Assembly (NCBI RefSeq): GCF_017921975.2
Contig: NZ_JAGEMO020000067.1
Location: forward strand, 1 to 47,927
DNA from: Hymenobacter terricola
Lineage (GTDB): Bacteria > Bacteroidota > Bacteroidia > Cytophagales > Hymenobacteraceae
Direction of reading: 5' to 3'
DNA length: 47,927 nt
The notes under the pieces are model-generated. The model did not search any database, was not told the origin of the DNA, and worked only from the letters and a program-made list of their open reading frames with translations. Positions 21,714-31,518 of this stretch are shown here, in pieces (position 1 is the stretch's first letter; every line of letters starts with the position of its first letter). Made by a program: the position numbers and the translations under genes.

Positions 21714-22040
21714 ATGATTACTGTATCTGACAAAGCCAAAGAAAAAGTATCGCGCCTGATTCAGGATGCGCATCTTGATGATACCTACCGTTTGCGGGCC
21801 TCGGTGGCCGGTGGCGGTTGCTCGGGCCTGAGCTACAAGCTGGACTTCGACAACGAGGTGCGGCCCATGGACCAGGAATTTGAAGACAAAGGCGTGCGGG
21901 TCGTGGTCGACATGAAAAGCTTCCTCTACCTGGCCGGCACCGAACTGGACTTCTCCGACGGCCTCAACGGGAAGGGCTTTCAGTTCAACAACCCCAATGC
22001 CTCGCGCGAGTGCGGCTGCGGCGAAAGTTTCTCGGTTTAA
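21714..22040 (+). CDS. iscA: A-type Fe-S carrier IscA/ErpA/SufA family
   Basis: Small carrier (108 residues) that accepts clusters from IscU and delivers them to target apoproteins, or handles iron. The three conserved cysteines are present: C36 in GGGCSGLSY and C100 and C102 in ECGCGESF, the HesB/IscA signature. The start ATG gives MITVSDKAKEKVSRLI. It has its own 136-bp upstream gap with a near-consensus TATAATTTG at 21633-21641 and so may be transcribed independently of iscSU. A strong bidirectional terminator and an inverted-repeat element follow. Confidence 0.95.
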   Translation: MITVSDKAKEKVSRLIQDAHLDDTYRLRASVAGGGCSGLSYKLDFDNEVRPMDQEFEDKGVRVVVDMKSFLYLAGTELDFSDGLNGKGFQFNNPNASRECGCGESFSV

Positions 22041-22041
22041 T

Positions 22042-22278
22042 CACGGATTTAGTCGGATTCGCCGAATTCCGCGGATTAGCGGTTGAGCTGCTTACTGGCT
22101 AATGAGCGGAGCGTTTCGGCTTCGTTTGAGTATTTTTTTTGATGTGGGTTTAATAAGAAAGGCCACCCAAATGGGTGGCCTTTCTTATTTTGATTCACCG
22201 TGGCGGGAAGTTAGCGGAAGTGGGTGTTGTATTTCAACCACTAAGCCGCGAAATCCAACGAATCTGGCTAAATCCGCG
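22042..22278. repeat. Element bounded by 33-bp imperfect inverted repeats, family E
   Basis: The left end 22042-22074 (CACGGATTTAGTCGGATTCG...) matches the reverse complement of the right end 22246-22278 (read in reverse: CGCGGATTTAGCCAGATTCG...) over 33 bp with several mismatches. Between the arms lies a perfect terminator hairpin and no ORF. The right arm ends 1 bp before the stop codon of the next minus-strand gene, and the left arm begins 1 bp after the iscA stop. Confidence 0.65.
22152..22189. terminator. Bidirectional intrinsic terminator between iscA and the T9SS gene
   Basis: A perfect 18-bp inverted repeat: arms AATAAGAAAGGCCACCCA (22152-22169) and its complement (22172-22189). GC-rich core GGCCACCC/GGGTGGCC and A/T-rich outer parts, so a T-rich tract follows the stem in both directions. 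It serves the convergent genes iscA and the 1069-residue secreted protein. Confidence 0.85.
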
Positions 22279-22279
22279 C

Positions 22280-25200
22280 TTATTCCTTCTCAAATTTCTG
22301 CACCATGCGGCCGGTGGCCGTTTGCAGTTCGAGGAGGTAGAGGCCAGTGGGTAGTTGATCGAGCGCGACGGTGGTGGTGCCGGCTTCGGTGGTGCCGCGC
22401 AGCAGGGACTGGCCCAACTGATTGAGCACGCGGTAGGGCGTAGCGGCTTCAGCGGCGAAGCTGACGCTGCCGTGGGCCGGATTGGGGTAGAGCAGCACTT
22501 TGGCGGAAAGGCCGGTGCCAGCTACCGTGACCACGGGCGAATAAACGGACGTGCCATCCAAGTCGACCTGGCGCAGGCGATAGTAGAGCATGCCGGCCGG
22601 AGCAGCGGAGTCGAGCGCCGAATAGGCCGTGGGCTGGGTGCTGGTGCCACGCGCCGGGGTGTGCGCCACCGTAGCGAAAGTTTCGCCGTTGAGGCTGCGC
22701 TGTACTTCGAAGTAGGCGCTGTTTTTCTCAGTGGCCGTGGCCCAGTTTACGGCCACCGCGTTGTCGCGGCGCTTGGCGGTGAACGAAGTCAGCTCGACGG
22801 GCAGCGGGTTCAATGGCTGATTGTTCGGCACGAGGTAGTTTTCAGCGTTCAGCACGCCGTCGTTATTGAACTCAAATCCGAAGAAGTTATAGTACAGGGT
22901 CGGGTTCAGGTTCGTAACGGTAAAGGAATTGTTCGCCCCGCTGAACACTACGTAGGTATTCGACGAAGCTTCGATGGCCGTGCCGGTACCGAAGTTATAA
23001 GCCCCGCCGGAACTGGTAGTTCCTGGATTGAAATTTTGCTTATCAACAGGAAACAGGCTAACCGGCAATGTAGTGTTGTAGGTGCTGCTGGCAATTACCA
23101 GCCGGTTATCTCCATACTGCTTGTTGGCCGGTGGGTTTTGCAGGTTGAAGGTGATGGTTGCGGAGGTACGGTCGGCGGACCGAATTATCGAGGCCGTGGA
23201 CTGGGCGGTGGGCTCAATCGCAATGGAGAAGCCCGTGGTGCGACCGAAGCCGCTGGTGAGGGCAAAGAAGGTGTTGCTGAAGAAGCTGGCATTGCGGAAC
23301 TGCAATTCCTGCGCGGCATTGCCCACGCGCACCGGAGCGTAGCGCACGAGCAGCTTGGTGGAGAAGTTGCCATTGGCATCCGGCGTGATGAGCGTCTGCG
23401 CCGACGTCTGGGCCATGTACGTGACCCCATTGTCCAGTGAGAACTCAAACAGCGGAGTGTGCAGCGGATTACGGGTAGGGTCCGTCGTATCATCGGGGAA
23501 GCGCAGTTCCACGCTGCCATTCAGCAGAAAGCCTTCCAGCTGAACCGCAACCGGTGCGGTAACCGTGTTTTTCACTACGTTTTCGGCAAACGAGCCAATG
23601 GCACGGTCCAAGCGAATGGTAGGTTCGCTGATGCCCGTCACCGATACGTCGAAATCGGGGGCCGGAGTGCTGGAATTGCGGATGGTGCTGGTGACCGTGA
23701 TGGCGTTGGTGCTAGGCATAAAGCGCACGAAGACCGCCCGTTGCGTTACGTTACCTTGCGCATTGGGGGTGAAGGAGACGCTGTTAAAGAAGTTGACGTT
23801 ATCGGTTGAAATCTGAAAGTAGCTGGCGTTCGGGCCCACTGCTTGCACTACTAATGGCTGAACCAGGTTGGTGCCAGCCACCAAGAAGCGCTGCGACGCC
23901 GATACCGTGTTGGGGCGGGTTACGAACGTGAAGTTGTTGGCGTCGGGGTTCGATACCGAGATATCGGAAGTGGCACCGCTGGGGTTGTTGGCGGTTACCG
24001 CGACATCCGCCGGGGTCGCGCCATTGCTAGTTACGCTAATTTGCTGGCTGAAAGCCCCCTGAGCCACCAGTGACACCAGCCGTACTTCTATCACCTGCGC
24101 CGCAACGGCCCCATTGGCTTGCGTGATGGTGAGCGGGCTCGAAGAGAAGCTGCCGCCGGCCGAGGCGTTGCGAATCTGCACGTTGGAGTTGCTCGGCGTC
24201 AGTACAATATCGGCGGTCAAGTCAGAGCCGCTCACCTCGAAGTTGCGCGTGGTAGAACTGCCGCTGCTCGTGATGCTACCGAAATCTACCGCAGTTGGCG
24301 TTGCCGTGAGCGAAGGAGTGCCCGAGCTTGGATTGGCGGTGCCCGTAACGGTAACGGTGCGGGTGAGGGTGGCGCTGCTGTTGGGAGTCGAAACCGTGAC
24401 GGCCACGGTATACGACCCGGCCTGCGTAGGCGCAAACCGCACGTCGATATTGGTGTTGGCCAAAGCACCGTTGTTGGGAGCCAGGGTAATAGGGTTGCTC
24501 GAAAAGAAGCTCGACCCGGTGCGAATCTGGAAGCCCGCAGGAGCCGCGATGGTGACGTTGCCCTGCAAATTGGAGCCGCTCACCGTAAAGACCTGGCTGG
24601 CGGTGGCCGCCCCTACCGTGGTGGCACCAAATGCCAGCGACGTGGGCGAAGCAATTAGTGTGGGCGTTACGGGCACGCCGGTGCCACTCACCGACTCACT
24701 GGCCGATGCGGTGGAGCTAACCAAGGCAATGGTGCTGACGTAGTTCTGGGTGGCCGTTGGCGTGAAGACCACGCTCACCGAGGCGTTGGAAACAGCGCCT
24801 CCCGCGGGAGTAATACTGGCCGTGGCAGCATACGTGCTGCCGCTGTAGCTCACCAGAAACCCGCTCGGGGCCGTCACGGTGATGGGCGTGGTACCCAAAG
24901 ACGTGGCGTTCACCACAAAGCTCATGGCGCTGGAACTCGTGCCAACCAGCTGGCTGCCGAACGAAAGCGACGACGGGCTAACTGTGATGATGGGCGAGCC
25001 AGCCAGGGCATCGCCGCGCAGCTTAACGCTAGGCGTTGACAATGATGGGTCGCCGCCGGCCGTGCCTTGGGCAAATACCGATTTGTTGATGGTTGTGCCG
25101 GCACCACCGGTCGGCGCAAAACGCAGGTAGACGGTGGTAGCGGGCACGTTTCCGGCGGCGTCGGTCGTAAACACAAGGGTAGCCGTGCTGAAAGTCGTGT

Positions 25201-25489
25201 TATCCGTGCTGCCCTGGAAATACGCGGGAATGACGATGCTTACGTCCGTAAAGGGGTCCAAATCGGCAGCACTCAGGCTGTATGACTTGGAGGGTGAGAT
25301 GCTCCCCACTTGGGTTTGGCCAAAGTACTGAGGATTGCTAGTGGTGTTGGTGCCCGGGTTTAGGTTGGGCCCAAGGGCAGTGAAAGTGAGGCTTTGTGCG
25401 TGCCCGGCAAAAGGAAGAGCAAACAGCAACATCGCCCACAGCATTGGCTTTATTAATGCCTGTACGGCATTGATGTAAAGATTTTTCAT
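22280..25489 (-). CDS. T9SS-secreted repeat protein with type A sorting domain (1069 aa)
   Basis: Large surface or secreted protein of unknown binding target. The start at 25489 (MKNLYINAVQALIKPMLWAM) gives a signal peptide ending in GHAQ near residue 31; an open frame further upstream is not supported. The body is a run of Ig-like beta-sandwich repeats of about 100 residues, recognisable by SPSSLSFGSQLVGTSSSA, SPTSLAFGATTVGAATAS and TPTAVDFGSITSSGSSTT (choice-of-anchor/ASH-like). Then comes a larger unique part, an Fn3-like module beginning NPLPVELTSFTAKR (about 880-980) and a type A C-terminal sorting domain (VLLYPNPAHGSVSF to the end, FEKE). Extremely Ser/Thr/Ala/Val-rich with few Lys and no Cys-rich sites, as for long adhesins. 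Clients of this type are handled by the PorU/PorV pathway. The last 180 residues are very close to those of the next two secreted proteins. Confidence 0.85.
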   Translation of the reverse strand: MKNLYINAVQALIKPMLWAMLLFALPFAGHAQSLTFTALGPNLNPGTNTTSNPQYFGQTQVGSISPSKSYSLSAADLDPFTDVSIVIPAYFQGSTDNTTFSTATLVFTTDAAGNVPATTVYLRFAPTGGAGTTINKSVFAQGTAGGDPSLSTPSVKLRGDALAGSPIITVSPSSLSFGSQLVGTSSSAMSFVVNATSLGTTPITVTAPSGFLVSYSGSTYAATASITPAGGAVSNASVSVVFTPTATQNYVSTIALVSSTASASESVSGTGVPVTPTLIASPTSLAFGATTVGAATASQVFTVSGSNLQGNVTIAAPAGFQIRTGSSFFSSNPITLAPNNGALANTNIDVRFAPTQAGSYTVAVTVSTPNSSATLTRTVTVTGTANPSSGTPSLTATPTAVDFGSITSSGSSTTRNFEVSGSDLTADIVLTPSNSNVQIRNASAGGSFSSSPLTITQANGAVAAQVIEVRLVSLVAQGAFSQQISVTSNGATPADVAVTANNPSGATSDISVSNPDANNFTFVTRPNTVSASQRFLVAGTNLVQPLVVQAVGPNASYFQISTDNVNFFNSVSFTPNAQGNVTQRAVFVRFMPSTNAITVTSTIRNSSTPAPDFDVSVTGISEPTIRLDRAIGSFAENVVKNTVTAPVAVQLEGFLLNGSVELRFPDDTTDPTRNPLHTPLFEFSLDNGVTYMAQTSAQTLITPDANGNFSTKLLVRYAPVRVGNAAQELQFRNASFFSNTFFALTSGFGRTTGFSIAIEPTAQSTASIIRSADRTSATITFNLQNPPANKQYGDNRLVIASSTYNTTLPVSLFPVDKQNFNPGTTSSGGAYNFGTGTAIEASSNTYVVFSGANNSFTVTNLNPTLYYNFFGFEFNNDGVLNAENYLVPNNQPLNPLPVELTSFTAKRRDNAVAVNWATATEKNSAYFEVQRSLNGETFATVAHTPARGTSTQPTAYSALDSAAPAGMLYYRLRQVDLDGTSVYSPVVTVAGTGLSAKVLLYPNPAHGSVSFAAEAATPYRVLNQLGQSLLRGTTEAGTTTVALDQLPTGLYLLELQTATGRMVQKFEKE

Positions 25490-25911
25490 GGTAGAGAAAC
25501 TACGAATGTAAAAAATGACTGGACTACTAAAAAGCGAAATGGGAATGGCAAAAAGCCAGACAACTGAAATTATATTAAACCTTAACCAGAGCCTAAGGAT
25601 ATCTACTAACGGCAACGCAACATTATTGACATCATACTAACTACTAAAGAACTAACATCAATGCAGCCCCCTTGGTACAAAGGTAGTATATGGAAGATTT
25701 AAGCTCCTAAAAATAGTGCCAAAAACCAGATACTGAACAAGCGATTTATAAAAAAATATCAACCAATCTCCAGTAATACAAATGTTTATCTTTAAAAAAC
25801 TACCTGTCAGGTATATTTTTAGCTGCTTACCTCGATTCTACTTTGCGATGGTTTACCGATGCACAACGGCCAACATAGGATTATATTACGGTAACATTTT
25901 TAATAATTACG
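25490..25911. other. AT-rich leader/intergenic region upstream of the 1069-aa gene
   Basis: About 420 bp of AT-rich sequence, in contrast to the GC-rich genes on both sides, with no supported gene. It holds the TACCTTTG element at 25678-25685 and would give the secreted-protein mRNA a leader of about 180 nt. No riboswitch fold was recognised. Confidence 0.6.
25678..25685 (-). promoter_or_regulatory. -7 element for the 1069-aa T9SS gene
   Basis: On the minus strand TACCTTTG, an exact consensus match in an AT-rich gap. The implied start near 25671 leaves a leader of about 180 nt. The same eight bases occur upstream of the third T9SS gene (36705-36712). No TTG at the -33 spacing. Confidence 0.45.
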
Positions 25912-25975
25912 ACACCGGATAATGCAAGAAGACCTCCGCAAACACTTGCGGAGGTCTTCTTGCATTATCCGGTGT
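25912..25975. terminator. Perfect 30-bp hairpin downstream of the 1787-aa gene
   Basis: Arms 25912-25941 and 25946-25975 are exact complements with a 4-nt ACAC loop. It lies 11 bp after the stop of the 1787-aa gene, so it likely ends that transcript. The only uninterrupted T-run (TTTTTT, 25975-25980) is on the plus strand; leftward transcripts meet a weaker T-rich stretch. Confidence 0.75.
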
Positions 25976-25986
25976 TTTTTAATAAA

Positions 25987-28900
25987 CTATTCTTTCTCAA
26001 ACTTCTGTACGACTCGGCCTGCAGCCGTTTGAAGTTCGAGGAAATACAAGCCCGAGACAAGCTTATCGAGCGCAATGGTGGTGGTGCCGGTTTCGGTGGT
26101 ACCGTGCAGGAGCGGCTGGCCCAGCTGATTGAGCACACGGTAAGGCATGGCTGCCGCAACCAGGAAGCTGATGCTGCCCTGGGCCGGGTTGGGGTAGAGC
26201 AGCACTTTGGCCACGCTACCGGAGCCGGCCACGGTGACTACCGGCGAGAATGCCGCCGTACCGTTGCGGTCAACCTGCCGCAGGCGGTAGTAGAGCTGAG
26301 CGGCCGGGGCGGTCTTGTCGAGCGCAGTATAGGCATTTATTTGGCTGCTGGTGCCTTGGCCGGCAGCGGTGGCTACGGTAGCAAACTCACGGCCGTCGAG
26401 GCTGCGCTGTACTTCAAAGTAGGCGCTGTTTTTCTCGCTGGCGGTGGTCCAGGCCACACTCACGGCGTTGCCGGACTGGCGTTGGGCACTGAAAACGGTC
26501 AACTCTACGGGCAGTGGGTTGATGGCCTGGCCGAAGGTGACGTTGTCGTTGGTGGCACCGGGGACGAAAGTAGCAGAGGCCGCTCCGGTGCTTATGAGCG
26601 CCGAGGTGAGGGTACCGATAACCTCAGCACCGCCGGCGCCGGTGCCGGTGCCCGTATAGGCCGAGCGGTCGAGGTTGCCAAAGGGCGAGCCGCCGGTACT
26701 GGCGGCTACTACCAAGCCGGTATTGGCGGGGTCATTAACGCCATCGCCGGTGCCGAAGCTCAGCGTCACGGTACCTAAAGCGTTGTTTGCAGTGGTGGTT
26801 GAAGAGGCAAGCGTGAACGCCCGGAATTTAGAAACCCGCTTGAGTGAGGCACTGCCCAAGCCATTGCCGGGCAGGATATTCGCCGCACCAGTGGGGTTGG
26901 GGTCGCCTTCGATTTGCTCGGCGGTGTAGGTGCTGGCGGCCGCTTGGGCCGTCAGGGTGAGGATGAATGGGCGATAGAAATTGACTTTGCCAACTGGAAA
27001 CAGGTAAGCGGTGGCCGTGGACAGGCCAGCCGGCGTATTGCGGGCCAACGGGCCATTCACGAAGCTGGTGCCTGAGCCACCGGAGGCCACCGCGGTGGCT
27101 TCCAAAGCGAGCAGATTGGTGGCGGTGGTGGTGAGCAGGCCACTGGTCAGGCGCAGTTCTTTGCTCAGGCCGATGGGGCGCAGCAGGCTGACGCCGGCAG
27201 CGTTGTTGATTTGCAGAATGGCATTGGGGCCGAAGGTGAGGGTGCCTGCCGGCGAGGTACCCTCGATGGTCTGGGCAGTGGTGCCATTGAGTTGGATGGG
27301 TAGGGCGGTGGTGCTGGCAGGCGCAAAACTCAGCGCTCCAGCAGAAGTATTAACCGAGATATTACCGCCGATGTTGATGCCGCCATTCAACAGGAAGATG
27401 ACGTTGCCTTGGGTAACGGTCAGGTCGCTCAGCACGGTGAGCAGGCCGCTACCGCTGCTGCTGCCAACCCCCGAACTAGGTGTATTATACTCCAGGCTGC
27501 CATACGTACGGCCGCTAACAGAAGGCTGCCCCGAGGCGGCGTCGAAGATGTAGTGGCTCGTGGGCTCAAAAGTCACGAACGAGTTGGGGGCGGTCAGGCC
27601 GAAGGGGTTGCTGCCACCGGTTTGTTCGTAGGTAGCCCCTTTGCGGAAAACTACCGAGAAGACTGAACCGGAAGTGCCGGTGGTGGTACCGAAAGCCGAG
27701 TTATTGTTCGACCCATCGAACTGCGCCGTGGCCTGCAGGCGCGAGCCCGATAGAAACTCGATGGCGTTGCTGTTGGCGGCGGCGCTCAAGAGGCTGTGCC
27801 GGCCGCTGAAGCTGGCGTTGCCATCGTAGACGAGGGTGCCGCTGACGGCCGCCGTTTCGGTGGCCGTCAGGCTGATGGCAATGCCACGGGCGGCTGTGGT
27901 ATTGGTATTCGTGAGGGTGAGCGCGGAAGTGGCGTCCACCACGAAGTCCGTGCCGGTGGCGTTGCCGTCCAGCAGCAGGGTCCGGTTGGCATCGGTACCG
28001 AAGGTGGCCGTAACGCCGTTGCGGATGAGCAACTGGCCGATGGTTTCCGAAGCGCCAGGGAAGTCAAGGGCAACAGTTGTAGTGGCAGGCGTGCCGAACG
28101 TTGCGTCAAACACTAACACATCACTAGGGGCGGTAACGAGGCGGTCCGGCGTCCAGCTGGTGGCCGCGCTATAGCTGGTGCCGGTCCCGTTCCAGATGTA
28201 AGTGACGGACGCGGGGGCCAGCGTGGTGAAGCTGGTGGTGCCAGGAGTTGCGGTGAGGTAATTTTCGAGACCAGCCGTGCCGTTGTCGTTGTAGGTGTAG
28301 GCTTCTACGGTGTAGGCGGTGTTCACGGCAAGGCCGGTGATGGTCACGCTGGTCGTGCTGCCGTCGGCCACTACCACGAAGTTATTGGTACCGGTGGTGG
28401 GGTTGCTGCCGGTGGTGGTGCCGTAGGCCGGGTTGGCGGTGTAGGTGGTGCCATCGGTGGGGGCTACGGCGGTGGCGGCGGGCCGCACTACTACGAGGCG
28501 CTTGCTGCCGTCGCCGCCGCTCAGGGTGAGCAGGGCGGTGGTGATGGTCACGGCCGAGGCGGCCACGGTGGGCTGCACAGTGGGCTCGGCCGGGAGGGCA
28601 TCGCCGGTGAGGGTGATGACGTAGCTGCCCTCGTTGGTGTCGTCGTTGGTGATGGTGAGGGTAGCGGTTTTGGCACCGGCTGAAGTCGGGGCAAACTGCA
28701 CCTGCAAAGGCGTGTTGGCACCGGCTGTCACGGTGGTGGGCAGCGGCGAGGTCACGATGCTGAATTCGCCGCTGGCATTGTTGCTGAGTGCGATGCCGGA
28801 AATGTTCAGGTCGGTGTTGCCGGTGTTGGCAATGGTGAACGTGGCTGTGGTGGTAGCGCCAGTGGTGGTGGCAGCATAGGCATAGCTCCCGCCCGAGGCA

Positions 28901-31350
28901 ATGGGCGTAGCGCCCTGGGTCACGTCGATTTCGGGGCCAGGAGCCACGTAGTTGGGAATGGCCACATCGTCGATATCAACGCGGGCACCGGCCGTAGTGC
29001 CCCGGAAGCGCAGCCGCACCGGGCCGCCCACGTTCACAGTAAAGGCATATTGCACCAGCGAGTTGGTCAGGCCCGAGCGCGATGCCGTGTAAGCCGTCCA
29101 GGTAGCGCCACCGTCACTGGACACATCGAGGGCAAAGCCACCGTTGCTGTCGGGGCCAAAGTTACCCGCGTACACCGTGACGATACCCGCGCCGTTGGGC
29201 TTGTCAAAATTCATGTAGATGGACGTGGCCGCCGCGTTGCGCAGACGCCCCGACTGCGTGCCACGCACCAGGTCACTGGCGGCAGCAGTACCAATCAGGG
29301 AATTATCGAAAACCCAGGGCCCGGTGGTAACCGTGGCAGTAGCCACAGCATATGCTACCTTCGAACCCGTTTCGAAATCCTCGATAATGCCCGCAAATGG
29401 TGCCGTGACATAGAACGTTGAAGCAGCGGTGGCCGCCGTGGTGCCGCCGCCGGGGGCCGCGGTGGTTACGGCCACGTTGTAGCTGCCGATGGTGGCGATG
29501 TCGGCGGCCAGCACGGCCACCGTCAGCCGCGTGACCGAGACGAAGGTGGTAACCCGGCTCACGCCGTTGAAGGTGACCGTGGAGCCGGTCACGAAGTTGG
29601 TGCCGTTCACGGTCAGCGTGATATCAGCACCACCCACCACCGCTGTGGGAGGCGCGAGGCTGGTGATGGTGGGCACGGGGTTGTTCACATTCACCTGCAC
29701 TTCGTTGCTGGTTACGGCGGCGCAGGCGGCGAAGGTGGCCGTGGCTACGACATAGTAGGTACCCGCCGTGGCAAAAGTGGGCGTGTAGCTGGTGCCGCTT
29801 TGGCCCACGACGGTGGTGTAGGGGCCGCCGGTGGTGATGGCGTACTGCCATACCCGCGTGGTGCCGCTGGCGGGGGTTTCGGTCACGGTGAGGGCGGTGC
29901 CGTTGGCGCCGGCCAGGATGTTTTGGGTAGCGGTGGGTGCGATGCTCACCGTGGGGTTGCTCACGATGGTGAAAGCCGCTGAATTGCTGCCGGTAGTAGC
30001 GGGGGCACTGTTGACCACTCGCACGAGGTAGCCCGTTCCGCTGGCCGTGCCGGCCGGAATAGTAGCCGTAAGCGGGCTGGCGGTGCCAGTCGTTACCAAC
30101 GTGGTGGGGGTAGTGAAGCTACCCGCAGCATCCGACAACTGGACGGTGTAAGTACCCGTGATAGTGCCCGTGGTGGTGAAAGCCACCTGGATGTTGGCGG
30201 CAGCAGTGGCGCATATCGGGGCACCGGTTACAGCCCCCGTGGTAATGGTGGTGGCCGCCGCCGGAGCATCGGTGGTAAATGACTGCACGACACCATAGCC
30301 CGTGCCTGTGGCATTAGTAACGTAAGCCCGATAATAATAAGTGGTGCTGGGCGTCAGGCCGGTCAATGCCGTGCTGAAATTACCAACGGCCGCGCCGGTT
30401 GTGCCTGCTTGCGCAGCCGTAACACCTGGCTGAGTCAGTTGCAGTGTGGTGGTGGTGCTGGCAGTGCTGCTGTACACAAAGCCATACGACGTGCTAGCCG
30501 TGGGCGAACCCAAATCGGAAATATTACCGGCAATGGTAGCATCGGTAGAGGTGAGGCCCGTGGCTGGCGTAGCAGTCGTTACCGTGGGCGAAGCGGGGGG
30601 AACAGTAGCCGTTACGTAGGAAACAGTTACATCGTCAATGGCCATTAAATGGTCATTGCCTGTATCATTTAAGTCATTCCAACGCAACATGATTTCACTG
30701 CCATTTGGCAGTGGGGTCGCCAGGGTGATAGTAGCGGTAATGCCAACTGTGCGATTAGCCGCAAGGTTACCATCAAGAGCTGCCCCCGTAGTAGCCCCTG
30801 TTATAGGGCTAGTAAAGGTCAAAGCCGGAACAGCGGTGTAAGTGCCAGTTGCCAGGGCGGTAACGGTAGCTCCGGTTTGGTAGTCGAACGTAAGTGTATG
30901 GGCAGCGGCGTTATTTTCACGACGCCATTGCTCGCCTGTGTAGGTGACGGTAAAGGACGTAATGTTGATTCCCGTATTGTTTTTCAAACGCCAGCCCAAG
31001 TAGCCCTTTCCGACACCAGTAGCACCGGTATACGCATTAGAAGGGGCATAACCCAGGGCACGGTCTGCCGCAGCACTTGAACCGAAAGAGTACAGCCCCG
31101 CGGTTGTGGAGCTACCGGTGTTGGTTCCCAGAGCCGTTATAGAAGCTGTTAAATCAGTCTGAGCATACCAGCCAGTTATTGGTGTAGTATTATCAGTCCA
31201 AATTGTTCCGGTGAGCGCAGTAAAATTTTGAGTAACTGCTGGACCAGTTAAATTCACCTGTCCCCGGCCCAGCGAGGGTAACAGTAGCATCATCAGCAAC
31301 GCCACACTACGATTGAGAGAGGCTGGAAAATGAGGTAATCGGTTTCGCAT
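25987..31350 (-). CDS. Giant T9SS-secreted multidomain protein with type A sorting domain (1787 aa)
   Basis: Secreted or surface-anchored protein, probably adhesive or matrix-binding. Signal peptide MRNRLPHFPASLNRSVALLM with cleavage near GRGQ (about 30). Domains as read: an N-terminal beta-sandwich (40-250); an Fn3-like domain (about 255-365, ending TYYYRAYVTNATGTGYGVVQSF); a PKD/Ig-like part; an IPT/TIG domain (about 580-670, PTITSLAPPTAVVGGADITL); a jelly-roll/MAM-like carbohydrate-binding-type domain (about 675-835, FETGSKVAYAV to VDIDDVAIPNYV); a choice-of-anchor D repeat (about 840-950, EIDVTQGATPIASGGSYAY); two further modules; a beta-helix-like region (about 1080-1400); then the shared Fn3-like module (NPLPVELTVFSAQR) and the type A sorting domain (VLLYPNPAQGSISF to FEKE). 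Thr/Ala/Gly-rich throughout. No catalytic motif seen. The 21-bp array at 31519-31686 lies just upstream. Confidence 0.85.
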   Translation of the reverse strand: MRNRLPHFPASLNRSVALLMMLLLPSLGRGQVNLTGPAVTQNFTALTGTIWTDNTTPITGWYAQTDLTASITALGTNTGSSTTAGLYSFGSSAAADRALGYAPSNAYTGATGVGKGYLGWRLKNNTGINITSFTVTYTGEQWRRENNAAAHTLTFDYQTGATVTALATGTYTAVPALTFTSPITGATTGAALDGNLAANRTVGITATITLATPLPNGSEIMLRWNDLNDTGNDHLMAIDDVTVSYVTATVPPASPTVTTATPATGLTSTDATIAGNISDLGSPTASTSYGFVYSSTASTTTTLQLTQPGVTAAQAGTTGAAVGNFSTALTGLTPSTTYYYRAYVTNATGTGYGVVQSFTTDAPAAATTITTGAVTGAPICATAAANIQVAFTTTGTITGTYTVQLSDAAGSFTTPTTLVTTGTASPLTATIPAGTASGTGYLVRVVNSAPATTGSNSAAFTIVSNPTVSIAPTATQNILAGANGTALTVTETPASGTTRVWQYAITTGGPYTTVVGQSGTSYTPTFATAGTYYVVATATFAACAAVTSNEVQVNVNNPVPTITSLAPPTAVVGGADITLTVNGTNFVTGSTVTFNGVSRVTTFVSVTRLTVAVLAADIATIGSYNVAVTTAAPGGGTTAATAASTFYVTAPFAGIIEDFETGSKVAYAVATATVTTGPWVFDNSLIGTAAASDLVRGTQSGRLRNAAATSIYMNFDKPNGAGIVTVYAGNFGPDSNGGFALDVSSDGGATWTAYTASRSGLTNSLVQYAFTVNVGGPVRLRFRGTTAGARVDIDDVAIPNYVAPGPEIDVTQGATPIASGGSYAYAATTTGATTTATFTIANTGNTDLNISGIALSNNASGEFSIVTSPLPTTVTAGANTPLQVQFAPTSAGAKTATLTITNDDTNEGSYVITLTGDALPAEPTVQPTVAASAVTITTALLTLSGGDGSKRLVVVRPAATAVAPTDGTTYTANPAYGTTTGSNPTTGTNNFVVVADGSTTSVTITGLAVNTAYTVEAYTYNDNGTAGLENYLTATPGTTSFTTLAPASVTYIWNGTGTSYSAATSWTPDRLVTAPSDVLVFDATFGTPATTTVALDFPGASETIGQLLIRNGVTATFGTDANRTLLLDGNATGTDFVVDATSALTLTNTNTTAARGIAISLTATETAAVSGTLVYDGNASFSGRHSLLSAAANSNAIEFLSGSRLQATAQFDGSNNNSAFGTTTGTSGSVFSVVFRKGATYEQTGGSNPFGLTAPNSFVTFEPTSHYIFDAASGQPSVSGRTYGSLEYNTPSSGVGSSSGSGLLTVLSDLTVTQGNVIFLLNGGINIGGNISVNTSAGALSFAPASTTALPIQLNGTTAQTIEGTSPAGTLTFGPNAILQINNAAGVSLLRPIGLSKELRLTSGLLTTTATNLLALEATAVASGGSGTSFVNGPLARNTPAGLSTATAYLFPVGKVNFYRPFILTLTAQAAASTYTAEQIEGDPNPTGAANILPGNGLGSASLKRVSKFRAFTLASSTTTANNALGTVTLSFGTGDGVNDPANTGLVVAASTGGSPFGNLDRSAYTGTGTGAGGAEVIGTLTSALISTGAASATFVPGATNDNVTFGQAINPLPVELTVFSAQRQSGNAVSVAWTTASEKNSAYFEVQRSLDGREFATVATAAGQGTSSQINAYTALDKTAPAAQLYYRLRQVDRNGTAAFSPVVTVAGSGSVAKVLLYPNPAQGSISFLVAAAMPYRVLNQLGQPLLHGTTETGTTTIALDKLVSGLYFLELQTAAGRVVQKFEKE

Positions 31351-31518
31351 AAGAAACGGGTGTTAAGGGGTTTACTTATATGCTGAGGGGCGGACACAAG
31401 CTGAGTAAAAGTATTCCCCACGGACAAGACTATAGCTCCCCTGGCATTACGAAATCGTTATATCACCTTCAGAATATTAGTCTATTACTCATAAAGGGTC
31501 ATTCTCTTCTTTTAGAAT

